Source: an uncultured Cardiobacterium sp.
GTDB lineage: Bacteria > Pseudomonadota > Gammaproteobacteria > Cardiobacteriales > Cardiobacteriaceae
Direction: 5' to 3'
Length of the DNA stretch: 52,686 nt
Assembly: GCF_938028825.1 (NCBI RefSeq)
Contig: NZ_CALIZP010000011.1
Coordinates: 1 to 52,686 of the forward strand
In this document: piece after piece, positions 7,911 through 15,601 of the stretch
Position numbering within the stretch: the stretch's first letter is position 1
How the letters are laid out: the number at the start of each line of letters is the position of its first letter
Notes under the pieces: model-generated
Databases searched by the model: none
What the model was told of the DNA's origin: nothing
What the model saw: only the letters and a program-made list of their open reading frames with translations
Translations under genes and position numbers: made by a program

Positions 7911-9620
7911 ATGGTTATTTTCTTTGTTTGCGTAGCCCTCTTGCTTGCGGGCTATTTCTTCTACGGCAGCCTGATGGAGAAAATCTTCGTCATCAAGCCG
8001 CAGCGGCAGACGCCCGCCTACACGATGAGCGACAGCGTGGATTATGTGCCGCTGCCGCGCTGGAAAGTGTGGCTGATTCAGGTGCTCAACATCGCCGGCA
8101 CCGGCCCGATTTTCGGGCCCATCCTCGGCGCCATCTGGGGGCCTGTGGCGATGCTGTGGATCGTCGTCGGCTGCATCTTCGCCGGCGCGGTGCATGATTA
8201 TTTCTGCGGCATGATTTCGCTGCGTAACGGCGGCGCGTCCATCCCGACGATGTCCGGCCGCTACATCGGTCGCCCGATGAAGCACATCATCAACGCCCTT
8301 GCCCTCATCCTGCTGGTGCTGGTCGGCGTCGTCTTTGTCCGCACCCCGGCAGACCTGCTCACCCGCCTCACCGAAACCGTGCTCAACAGCGGTGCGGGCG
8401 CCGGAGCTGCCGTCGGCTCGGTCTCGGAATCCGCGACCGGGGTCAGCACCGACACGCTGACGCTGATCTGGGTCTGCATCATCTTCGCCTACTACATCAT
8501 CGCGACGCTTTTGCCCATCGACAAAATCATCGGCCGTATCTACCCCATCTTCGGCGCGCTCCTGATGTTCATGACCGCCGGCATGCTTTTCGGCCTGATC
8601 TTTGAAGGCATCCCCGCCTTCCGCACCGTCGGCCTGCAAGACGGCGTCTCCCTCAGCGACTTCTTCCATAACTTCTACCCGCCGGCCAACCCGATCGCCA
8701 AGTTCCAACCGTTGCTTTACCTCTGCGGCGGCGACTTCATCGTGTACCTGCACCAATACCTCGACCTGAACCATCTCAACAAAATCGGGGTGACGGCAGC
8801 CTATACCATGCCCATCTGGCCGCTGATTTTCGTCACCATCACCTGCGGCGCGATTTCCGGCTTCCACGCCACGCAAACACCGATGATGGCGCGCTGCACC
8901 GAAAACGAACGCGAAGCCCGCTTCATTTTCTACGGCGCGATGATCACCGAAGGCGTGATTGCGCTCATCTGGTGCATGGTCGGCATCAGCTTCTATCCGG
9001 AAATGCAGGCGCTGCTGGCCGCCACGGCGAAATCGCCCGCACCGGTCGTTTATGATTCCGCCGTGGCCATGCTCGGCAAACTGGGCGGGATGCTGGCCGT
9101 GCTTGGCGTGGTTGTGCTGCCGATTACCTCCGGCGACACCGCCTTCCGCGCTGCCCGCCTGCAACTCGCCGAATTTTTGAACGACCACGGCGTGAACGCG
9201 GACCAGCGGCAACTGGTGAAACGGCTCTACATCACCATCCCGCTCTTCGTTATCGGCATCGCGCTGACCAACATCAACTTCGACGTGCTGTGGCGCTATT
9301 TCAGCTGGGCGAACCAGACCGTTGCCACCATCATGCTGTGGACGGCGGCGGCGTATCTCTACCGTCATGGCAAGCTGCACTGGGTCTGCACCATCCCGGC
9401 GATTGTGATGACGCAAATCTGCGCCTGCTACCTCTTCTTCAACCCGGTCATCGGCTTCGGCTGGGTGTGGGCGAAGATCGGCCTCGGCAATAGCGTGTGG
9501 GAAGCCTCGATGACCTGCGGCGCGATTGTCGCCGCCGTCTTCACCGTGTGGTTCTTCGCCGCCTTCAAGCCGGATCATGCCAAAGCCCTGAGCGGCGCGG
9601 CACCCGTGCTGGACGACTGA
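7911..9620 (+). CDS. cstA: CstA-family transporter (carbon starvation protein A / pyruvate-peptide type)
   Basis: A 569-residue inner membrane protein with about 14-16 hydrophobic segments. The family signature GTGPIFGPILGAIWGPVAMLWI is near residues 64-85, followed by AGAVHDYFCGMISLRNGG, and the CstA STRUCTURAL motifs FHATQTPMMARC and GDTAFRAARLQLAEF lie further on. CstA and BtsT relatives import pyruvate or peptides during starvation. It is shorter than E. coli CstA (about 700) and closer to the short clade. The start is ATG 7911, chosen for the AGAGGAG site just upstream; an in-frame upstream extension reads as hydrophilic sequence overlapping the small gene. Confidence 0.92.
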   Translation: MVIFFVCVALLLAGYFFYGSLMEKIFVIKPQRQTPAYTMSDSVDYVPLPRWKVWLIQVLNIAGTGPIFGPILGAIWGPVAMLWIVVGCIFAGAVHDYFCGMISLRNGGASIPTMSGRYIGRPMKHIINALALILLVLVGVVFVRTPADLLTRLTETVLNSGAGAGAAVGSVSESATGVSTDTLTLIWVCIIFAYYIIATLLPIDKIIGRIYPIFGALLMFMTAGMLFGLIFEGIPAFRTVGLQDGVSLSDFFHNFYPPANPIAKFQPLLYLCGGDFIVYLHQYLDLNHLNKIGVTAAYTMPIWPLIFVTITCGAISGFHATQTPMMARCTENEREARFIFYGAMITEGVIALIWCMVGISFYPEMQALLAATAKSPAPVVYDSAVAMLGKLGGMLAVLGVVVLPITSGDTAFRAARLQLAEFLNDHGVNADQRQLVKRLYITIPLFVIGIALTNINFDVLWRYFSWANQTVATIMLWTAAAYLYRHGKLHWVCTIPAIVMTQICACYLFFNPVIGFGWVWAKIGLGNSVWEASMTCGAIVAAVFTVWFFAAFKPDHAKALSGAAPVLDD

Positions 9621-9635
9621 CGCCTGTCATGAAGC

Positions 9636-9664
9636 AAAAACGGCGCTGCGGCGCCGTTTTTTTT
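9636..9664 (+). terminator. Rho-independent terminator after cstA
   Basis: A GC-rich stem (ACGGCGC / GCGCCGT) with a 4-base loop is followed by eight T residues and preceded by five A residues. It lies 16 bases after the cstA stop. Confidence 0.9.
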
Positions 9665-9747
9665 GTGCGCGGTGATGGGCGGCTGGCGTTTGACAGCGCG
9701 GCGGCAAGCGGCAACAATCCCGGCTTCTTCCTTATTCCGCCTGCGTC

Positions 9748-11070
9748 ATGAATACTCCTGCCAGCCACATCTATCGCCGCCTCAGCCGGGGCATCGCCAC
9801 TGCTGCCGAACTGCGGCTGGTGGCGGGCGGCATCAGCGCCGCCACCCTGTCACGCACCCTGCGCCGCATGGCGGATGAGGTCATCAAAATCGGCAGGGGG
9901 CGGGCGACTCGCTATGCGCGGCGCGGCGGTGAGGATATGCCCGTGTACCGCATCGATGAAGCGGGCGAAGTGCAGCGGCTGGGACAGTTGGCACCCGTTG
10001 CCGGCGGCGGCTACGTCATGCAGCAGGCGCAAGGCAACGTGTACAGCGACGGTCTGCCGTGGTGGCTGAACGATATGCGCCCGCAAGGTTATCTGGGGCG
10101 GGCGTGGGTACAGCAACACAGCGATGCGCTTGACCTGCCGCCGCGTCTCGCAGACTGGCAGGACAGCCACATCCTGCGCGCCCTGATGCAGGCGGGTGAT
10201 GACCTGAGCGGCAACCTGCTGCTCGGTGATGCCATGCGGCAACGCTATCAGGCGACATTCGCGCAGCCCATCCCGTATGCCGCGCGCGCCGCCGCCTACG
10301 CGGAGCTGGCAGCACGGGCGGCAAGCGGCGATGTGCCCGGTGCATCCGCCGCCGGGGAGCAGGCGAAATTCACCGCTTATGCCGAAACCGATGCCGGCGC
10401 GCGGCACGTCATCGTCAAATTCAGCGAACTGCTGGACAGCGCGGTGAGCGAACGCTGGCGCGACCTGCTACTCGCCGAACACCTCGCCCTGCAAACACTC
10501 GCCGCCGCCGGCATTGCCGTCGCACAAACGGCCATTCTCGATCACGGCGGGCAGCGTTTCCTCGAAGTGCAGCGTTTCGACCGCGTCGGTGCGCGCGGCC
10601 GCCTGGGGCTGTTCAGCCTGACCACGCTGGACGCCGCATTCGCCGGGCAAGCGCCTGCCGGTTGGCCGGTCATTACCCGCCGGCTCGCGCGTGAGCAACG
10701 CATCAGTGGGGAAGCCGCCGACGCCGCCGCCCGCCTGTGGGCTTTCGGCGCACTGATCGGCAACAGCGACATGCACAAGGGCAACCTGTCCTTCCTCGGT
10801 ACCCATCGCCCTTACGGCATTGCCCCCGCTTACGACATGACGCCGATGGCCTTCGCCCCAAAGCGTGGCGGCGGCCTGCGCGATACATTGCCGCCGCTGC
10901 AACCGCGCCCCGGCGACATCGCGCCCGCCATCCGGCGGGAAATGCTGCCGCTCGCGCGCAACTACCTGAGCCGCCTCGCCGCCGAACCGCGCTTCAGCCC
11001 GCGTTTCCGCCCCTGCATCGCGGCGCTGGCGCAACATATTGAGACCGCTGCGCGCCTGTTTGCCGGTTGA
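9748..11070 (+). CDS. HipA-family kinase with N-terminal winged helix (YjjJ-like)
   Basis: A 440-residue protein. Residues about 1-60 form a winged-helix-like domain (ISAATLSRTLRRMADEVIKIGRGRATRYA). The rest is a HipA-type kinase: a Gly-rich AGEQAKFTA loop near 210, LEVQRFDR near 275, the catalytic loop GNSDMHKGNLSF near 338, and PAYDMTPM (the DFG equivalent) near 363. This layout matches YjjJ of E. coli, a HipA-like toxin with its own DNA-binding domain and no separate HipB. HipA kinases phosphorylate aminoacyl-tRNA synthetases; the substrate here is unknown. No hipB-like gene is adjacent. The start ATG lacks a strong ribosome binding site. Confidence 0.88.
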   Translation: MNTPASHIYRRLSRGIATAAELRLVAGGISAATLSRTLRRMADEVIKIGRGRATRYARRGGEDMPVYRIDEAGEVQRLGQLAPVAGGGYVMQQAQGNVYSDGLPWWLNDMRPQGYLGRAWVQQHSDALDLPPRLADWQDSHILRALMQAGDDLSGNLLLGDAMRQRYQATFAQPIPYAARAAAYAELAARAASGDVPGASAAGEQAKFTAYAETDAGARHVIVKFSELLDSAVSERWRDLLLAEHLALQTLAAAGIAVAQTAILDHGGQRFLEVQRFDRVGARGRLGLFSLTTLDAAFAGQAPAGWPVITRRLAREQRISGEAADAAARLWAFGALIGNSDMHKGNLSFLGTHRPYGIAPAYDMTPMAFAPKRGGGLRDTLPPLQPRPGDIAPAIRREMLPLARNYLSRLAAEPRFSPRFRPCIAALAQHIETAARLFAG

Positions 11071-11257
11071 ATGATGCCGCCCAAGAGATAGAGCTGTCTT
11101 GGCCGGGCGGCGTCAACCGCCGTGATAAGGCCCGCCCTGCGCATGTATCGTCGTTGCAAACAGGCGGTTGGATGGGTATTTCCATGCGGCGACGGAGGAA
11201 TCGTTCATGCGGGTTGCCTGCAAACAGGGTGCTGTTTTTGCATTGTCGGCGGGAATG

Positions 11258-11288
11258 CAAAACGCCCCGGCAGCGCGGGGCGTTTGTT
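11258..11288 (-). terminator. Terminator hairpin after the SUKH/SUFU gene
   Basis: The 9-base inverted repeat AAACGCCCC / GGGGCGTTT has an 8-base loop and sits directly after the minus-strand stop at 11289. On the minus strand it is followed by a short T run (TTTT). Confidence 0.65.
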
Positions 11289-13016
11289 TCAGCGGCTGCT
11301 GTCCGGCCGCGCCGGATCGGCGACTTCGCTGGTGATGTGGCAGGCATCGAAGCGGGCAAGCAGGGCTTCCAGCCCTTCGCGGTTGAGCAGTTCGATTTCG
11401 CCGGCGTAGAGCGGCATCAGGCAGTAGATGTTGATGCGGGTGCCGTCTTTGCTGCGGTAGGTGCCGGATTCCTGCGGGTGGCCGATAAAGGGCGGCAGGA
11501 TGGTGACGCCGCTGAACGGGGTGCCGGCAATCGGCGTCATCGGGTTGCCGTTCGGGAAGAGGTTGCCGATGCCGATCCAGTTGCCCTTGCTTTGCGCGTA
11601 GTCCGCCAGCATCGACAGCCAGACGATGGGCCAGTAGCCCTGTTCGCTGTGCAGGTTTTGCGGGCTGAATTGCCATTTGAGCGGCAGCATGATCATCAGT
11701 TCGATGCGTTCGCGCCGGGCGCGGTCGGCATCGTCCGGCACGTCCATCGGGTGGTCGGAGAGGCCGCTGGTGATGAGCGTCTGGTAGGGGTGGTCGTTGT
11801 CGGGCGGCAGCCAGAGCAGGTCGATGGTGCTCGCGCTTTCTTCCCGCTTGAAGGTGGCGGCGATGGGGCCGAAGTGCCGCTCGATGTGCGCGCGCATTTC
11901 CTGGCGGTAGCTGTGGTTGGCGGCGGAGACGGGCGGCGGGTCGTCGTTTTCTTCGGGGTAGAGGGTGTAGCTGAGGAAGGTGTAGAGCCATTCGTCGAAG
12001 CTTTCGTAGTCGGTGAGGATTTCGTAGTCTTCGCCGCTGTATATGACGAGCGGCTGGCCGCTGCTGCCGTCTTCGCCCGGCGCGTAGTCGAGGGCGATGA
12101 TGATGTCGCCCATTTGGTAAACGGGCAGCCACATGGGGTGGTAGTAGTAGGGCTGGGCCTGGTTGCCGGCGTCGGCATCGGGGCGCGTGAGGGTGGCGGG
12201 GTCGGCGCCGAAGCGGGCGGCGAGTCTGTCGCGCCAGGCGGTCTGCGCGGCGGCGATGGCGTCGTGGCCGATCCAGTATTCGCGGTTGTCGGCGGTGGGG
12301 TGTTTGTAGCCGTTGTAAGCCGCCCAGATTTTTTTGAGGTTGTCGGGGAAATGGATGCCGTTGATGTGTTCGGTGATGCGGATGTCGTTCGGGTTGGCGG
12401 GCGGGTTGAGCGGCAGGGCGGGGTTGGCGCGCTGGCAGGTGAGATATTCGTCGAGGAGGGTGGCAAGGCCGACGGTGTGATGGCTGGCACCGAGGGCGTG
12501 GGCGTGGCTGTCGAACCACAGCGCGAAGCTGTCGTCAAGGTGGATGATGTCGCTGGTGGCGGGGTCGGTATTGATTTTGGTGTAGATGATCTGGCCGCTG
12601 TTGCCGTTCGTGTCCGGGTCGAAATCGACGCAGTAGAAGCCTTCATTGTCGGCCATGAAGGGCAGCCAGAAGGGGTTGTAAAGGGTGTTTTTGGCCAGCC
12701 CCTCGGCGTCGATATGCGGCAGGCGCACGCTTGGCCAGTGTTTGCCGTAGTAGGTTTCGCAGAATTCGCGCCATTCTTGCTGTTTGCCGTAGATTTCGTC
12801 CAGCGCCAGCCAGCGCGGTTCGCCCGGCGGGATGAGGTCGTGGATTTGCCCGTTGAAGGCACGGTAGATGCCGGCAAGGCTGTCCGGCAGGCGGATGCCG
12901 TGCTCGCTTTCGAAGTTTTTCAGGTCGGCCTCGCTCGCGCCCGGATTGAGCGCGCTACTGAGGCTGCGGGCGGCGAGGGTTTCGAGATAGTGGCGCAGGC
13001 TTTCGGCGGTGTCCAT
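11289..13016 (-). CDS. SUKH-SUKH-SUFU three-domain immunity-like protein
   Basis: A 575-residue soluble protein with three domains. Residues about 1-190 and 195-360 are two SMI1/KNR4-like (SUKH) domains; each has an acidic 'P..L...Y..FNG' or 'W.AYNGY' segment and a 'PFWLPFM..NEG' or 'PMWLPVYQMGD' stretch leading to DxDPDTNGNSGQI or DYAPGEDGSSGQ. Residues about 375-570 resemble the suppressor-of-fused (SUFU) family, with LLWLPPDNDHPYQTLITSGLSDHPM and LPPFIGHPQES. SUKH and SUFU domains are both recurrent immunity modules for polymorphic and contact-dependent toxins, and fusions of several are thought to give protection against several toxins. No toxin gene is beside it, so it may be an orphan immunity protein. 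Start ATG 13016; a minus-strand TACAAT lies at 13052-13047. Confidence 0.85.
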   Translation of the reverse strand: MDTAESLRHYLETLAARSLSSALNPGASEADLKNFESEHGIRLPDSLAGIYRAFNGQIHDLIPPGEPRWLALDEIYGKQQEWREFCETYYGKHWPSVRLPHIDAEGLAKNTLYNPFWLPFMADNEGFYCVDFDPDTNGNSGQIIYTKINTDPATSDIIHLDDSFALWFDSHAHALGASHHTVGLATLLDEYLTCQRANPALPLNPPANPNDIRITEHINGIHFPDNLKKIWAAYNGYKHPTADNREYWIGHDAIAAAQTAWRDRLAARFGADPATLTRPDADAGNQAQPYYYHPMWLPVYQMGDIIIALDYAPGEDGSSGQPLVIYSGEDYEILTDYESFDEWLYTFLSYTLYPEENDDPPPVSAANHSYRQEMRAHIERHFGPIAATFKREESASTIDLLWLPPDNDHPYQTLITSGLSDHPMDVPDDADRARRERIELMIMLPLKWQFSPQNLHSEQGYWPIVWLSMLADYAQSKGNWIGIGNLFPNGNPMTPIAGTPFSGVTILPPFIGHPQESGTYRSKDGTRINIYCLMPLYAGEIELLNREGLEALLARFDACHITSEVADPARPDSSR

Positions 13017-13111
13017 ATTGGTGTTTTTGGCTGTGGTTTGGCGGGCATTGTACGGGCTTTTTCCGCAGGCGGCGCGTAGAATGCGGCCCGGTTTTCTTTT
13101 CCGAGGTGTTT

Positions 13112-13858
13112 ATGAGCGTTCTGGCTGTACCCGCGCGGTTGTTCAGTTTCCCGGTGTTTTTTGATGGCGGCGTCGCGCCGTTTGTGAAGGACGGTCTGGC
13201 GTCGTTTGCCCTCGCCCAGCCGCTGGTGCGGGCGCAGGCACGTCCGGATGATGTGCTGCTCGGCCTCGCGGCGGATGCGGGACAGGTGCGGGTGGTGTTT
13301 GTTTTTGTGGTCGATGAGGTGCTGCCGTGGCCGGCGTATGCGGCGAAAACGCGCGCCGCATGGCGCAACCGCGTGCCGCACAATGTGCTGGATGCCGCCG
13401 ATGCGCTGTGGCCGCCCGCAAGCCGTTTCCCGCTGCCGTCGTGGTCGGGGCATGGTGAAAGCGACTTTGCCCGTGATATTGAGTTAGGGCGCAATGTGCT
13501 GCTCAGCCGCCGTTTCTGGTATTTCGGCCGGGGCGACAAGGTGGCGGTGCTGCTGCCGCCGGATGTGCAGGCGCTGCTGCCTGCCGCAGGCTTCCGCGCA
13601 CAGGCAAACGGCGCGCTGCGTGAACGTTTTGCCAGGGTATTCAACGCGTCAATTGCCGCCGCCGGGGCGCAGAACCATGGCTGCTATGGGCAGCCGCAGC
13701 ATCAGCCCGAATTGGAAGGGTTTGACTTTGTGATGTCATGCAGCACGTTATCTGCCAGTGCCGACGGTTGCGGCGCACAGGTGGAAGGGCGTGTCGCACT
13801 GGACGTGCTGCGTGATGCGGAACGCGTGAATGACGCGGCAGGCGAGTGCCCGGATTAA
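13112..13858 (+). CDS. Nmad2-like protein (nucleotide modification associated domain)
   Basis: A 248-residue soluble protein. The order of motifs recalls the Nmad2/Nmad3 families: an N-terminal DGGVAPFVKDGLASFALAQP block, then VRAQARPDDVLLGLA, a strand VVFVFVVDEVL followed by PWPAYA, and later NVLLSRRFWYFGRG, close to the family's 'VLxSxxFxYFG'. Nmad proteins were defined from phage DNA-base modification and defence contexts; their biochemistry is unsettled. Start ATG 13112 is chosen for GAGG six bases upstream; a GTG two codons earlier is possible. A TAGAAT at 13077-13082 may be the -10. No methyltransferase or glycosylase is adjacent. The family match is from recall. Confidence 0.6.
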   Translation: MSVLAVPARLFSFPVFFDGGVAPFVKDGLASFALAQPLVRAQARPDDVLLGLAADAGQVRVVFVFVVDEVLPWPAYAAKTRAAWRNRVPHNVLDAADALWPPASRFPLPSWSGHGESDFARDIELGRNVLLSRRFWYFGRGDKVAVLLPPDVQALLPAAGFRAQANGALRERFARVFNASIAAAGAQNHGCYGQPQHQPELEGFDFVMSCSTLSASADGCGAQVEGRVALDVLRDAERVNDAAGECPD

Positions 13859-13875
13859 ATAAAGGTAAAATTTCT

Positions 13876-13904
13876 TTGCTTTTTACGGGCCGGATTATTA
13901 CAAT
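13876..13904 (+). promoter_or_regulatory. Candidate sigma-70 promoter for the J-like/pilin-like gene
   Basis: TTGCTT and TACAAT are separated by exactly 17 bases in an AT-rich stretch about 105 bases upstream of the start at 14009. Confidence 0.6.
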
Positions 13905-14008
13905 TTAGACACGACAATTTAACATTTCACACGCCTACCCGTGGCTCACAAGGAGCGTCAACCCCCTTTACACAAGGGTTTTCGCCGTAATTTTTTAAGG
14001 ATGTTTTT

Positions 14009-14791
14009 ATGGCTGCGACACACAATTATTACCGTATCCTGGGTGTCCCCAGCACCGCTGGGGTGCCGGAAATCCGTAGCGCCATCAGTGCGTTGCGCAA
14101 AAAGGATAGTGCCGGCAACTACACCGCGACGCTCAATACGATCGAGGAAACCCTGAGCGATCCGCAAAAACGCGGCGCTTATGACGACAAACTTGGCCTG
14201 TCTCCCGGTCTGCGCGGTGATTATTACGTCGCCATCCGCTTGCAGGAGGAACCGAAAAAGCAGACGTTTGTTGATGTTACCGGCAAGGAATACAGCTCCG
14301 AAGAAGCATTGCGCAATGCGCAAAAAGCGCGCTACAACCAGATGGCCAGCGAGCTGGAAGATTGGGAGAAGGGCTTGGCCTCGCGTGATCGCTTGCTCTC
14401 TGGCGGGCGTTCCATGGTGTTTCTCGGCATGCTGGCGCTTGCCTTGGCCATCGGTTATTTCTCCGCCAAGCCGTTTTATGACGATTATCGCGCCAAACAG
14501 CAGGCGGAAGAGGCCTATGTGGCATTGAGCAATGCGGGGCAGGAGGTCATGAATCTTATCCGCAGCAACAAAGTCTTCCCTTCTACCTATTCCAACGATG
14601 GTGCGTATTACCACATCGGGGTGGAAGCGGACAATGCCATCAAGCTGACGTTTAATCAGGATGCTTACAGCGGGTTGCAGGGAAGCAGCATGATTTTCGA
14701 GTTGTACCAGATTCCCAATTCCGGCATGGATTGGCGCTGTCACACCGATTTGCCGGAGACCTATATCCCGGCACGCTGTCCGGTTAACTGA
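14009..14791 (+). CDS. J-domain-like, single-pass membrane protein with pilin-like C-terminus
   Basis: A 260-residue protein in three parts. Residues 5-68 look like a J domain (NYYRILGVPSTAGVPEIRSA ... TLSDPQKRGAYDDKLG), but the HPD tripeptide needed to stimulate DnaK is absent; the position reads KKDSAGN. A hydrophobic helix spans about residues 132-150. The C-terminal part, from about 170, resembles the globular domain of type IV pilins and minor pilins, ending WRCHTDLPETYIPARCPVN with a terminal cysteine pair. There is no prepilin leader at the N-terminus. AAGGA precedes the ATG. It is transcribed alone. The pilBCD genes are 4 kb away, so a pilus-related role is conceivable but unproven. 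Confidence 0.7.
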   Translation: MAATHNYYRILGVPSTAGVPEIRSAISALRKKDSAGNYTATLNTIEETLSDPQKRGAYDDKLGLSPGLRGDYYVAIRLQEEPKKQTFVDVTGKEYSSEEALRNAQKARYNQMASELEDWEKGLASRDRLLSGGRSMVFLGMLALALAIGYFSAKPFYDDYRAKQQAEEAYVALSNAGQEVMNLIRSNKVFPSTYSNDGAYYHIGVEADNAIKLTFNQDAYSGLQGSSMIFELYQIPNSGMDWRCHTDLPETYIPARCPVN

Positions 14792-14802
14792 ATTTCTCCG
14801 GG

Positions 14803-14836
14803 GCAGGCGGCGTAGCGATACGTCGCCTGCTTTTTT
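14803..14836 (+). terminator. Terminator after the J-like gene
   Basis: GCAGGCGGCG and CGTCGCCTGC form a 10-base stem with one mismatch and an 8-base loop, followed by six T residues. It lies between convergent genes and touches the 3' end of queC. Confidence 0.85.
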
Positions 14837-15491
14837 ATGTCCGCCCGCGCAGCGCCATATATTCACGCCAGCCGCGCTCGCGCAATGCGCAAGCCGGGCA
14901 TTCGCCGCAGCCGCCACGCACGCCGCGATAGCAGCTGTGGCTGTATTCGCGTACGTAATCCAGCCGCCCCAGTCGATCAGCCAGTGCCCAGACCTCGGCT
15001 TTGGTGAGGAACATCAGCGGCGTTTCGATGCGGAAATCGCAGGCCATCGCCAGGTTGAGGCTGACGTTCATGGATTTGATGAAGACATCGCGGCAATCGG
15101 GGTAGCCGGAAAAATCCGCTTCCGACACGCCGATGATGATGCGGCGGATGCCGCGCCCTTTGGCGTAAATCGCCGCATAGAGCAGGAAAAGCGCGTTGCG
15201 TCCGGCCACGAAGGTCGTCGGCAGACCGTCATCACCTTGCGTTATCGCCGCCGTTTCATCCATCAAGGCGTTGTGGGTCACAGTCTGCAACTGGGGAATA
15301 TCCAGCACGGTTTGCCGCACGCCCAGGTCAGCGGCGATCCGGTGCGCGCATTCCAGCTCGATGGCATGGCGCTGCCCGTAGCTGAACGTTATCGCCTCGA
15401 CCTGCGCCGCACCAATATCCGCAACCGCTTGCAGCAGACAGGTTGTCGAGTCCTGCCCGCCGGAAAAAATGACCAGAATCTTCTCGTGCAT
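14835..15491 (-). CDS. queC: 7-cyano-7-deazaguanine synthase QueC
   Basis: A 218-residue enzyme that converts 7-carboxy-7-deazaguanine to preQ0 in queuosine synthesis, using ATP and ammonia. The PP-loop motif SGGQDS is at residues 10-15. FVAGRNALFL and IIIGVSEADFSGYPDCR are family signatures. The C-terminal zinc site has cysteines in HSCYRGVRGGCGECPAC. Length is normal (about 220-230). No other queuosine genes are in the window. Confidence 0.97.
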   Translation of the reverse strand: MHEKILVIFSGGQDSTTCLLQAVADIGAAQVEAITFSYGQRHAIELECAHRIAADLGVRQTVLDIPQLQTVTHNALMDETAAITQGDDGLPTTFVAGRNALFLLYAAIYAKGRGIRRIIIGVSEADFSGYPDCRDVFIKSMNVSLNLAMACDFRIETPLMFLTKAEVWALADRLGRLDYVREYSHSCYRGVRGGCGECPACALRERGWREYMALRGRT

Positions 15492-15517
15492 GGTGATATT
15501 CCCTAAATAAAACAGAC

Positions 15518-15523
15518 ATTATA
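15518..15523 (-). promoter_or_regulatory. Candidate -10 element for queC
   Basis: A perfect TATAAT on the minus strand lies 27 bases upstream of the queC start; the -35 is weak. Confidence 0.45.
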
Positions 15524-15542
15524 GCGAGAGATGGCGGTAGCG

Positions 15543-15571
15543 TTACCGCCCTGTCATCAGAGTGCTAGAAT
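15543..15571 (+). promoter_or_regulatory. Candidate promoter for argG
   Basis: TTACCG and TAGAAT are spaced by 17 bases. The -10 is extended (TGC immediately before TAGAAT). It lies 31 bases upstream of the argG start. Confidence 0.55.
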
Positions 15572-15601
15572 GCACGCTTTGCACATTAACCGGAAACCGT
15601 C

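Noticed and set aside
7686..9578. Long minus-strand open frame opposite cstA
   Set aside because: The translation is His/Asp/Arg/Gly-rich with no recognisable domain; the plus strand encodes an obvious transporter with a terminator behind it.
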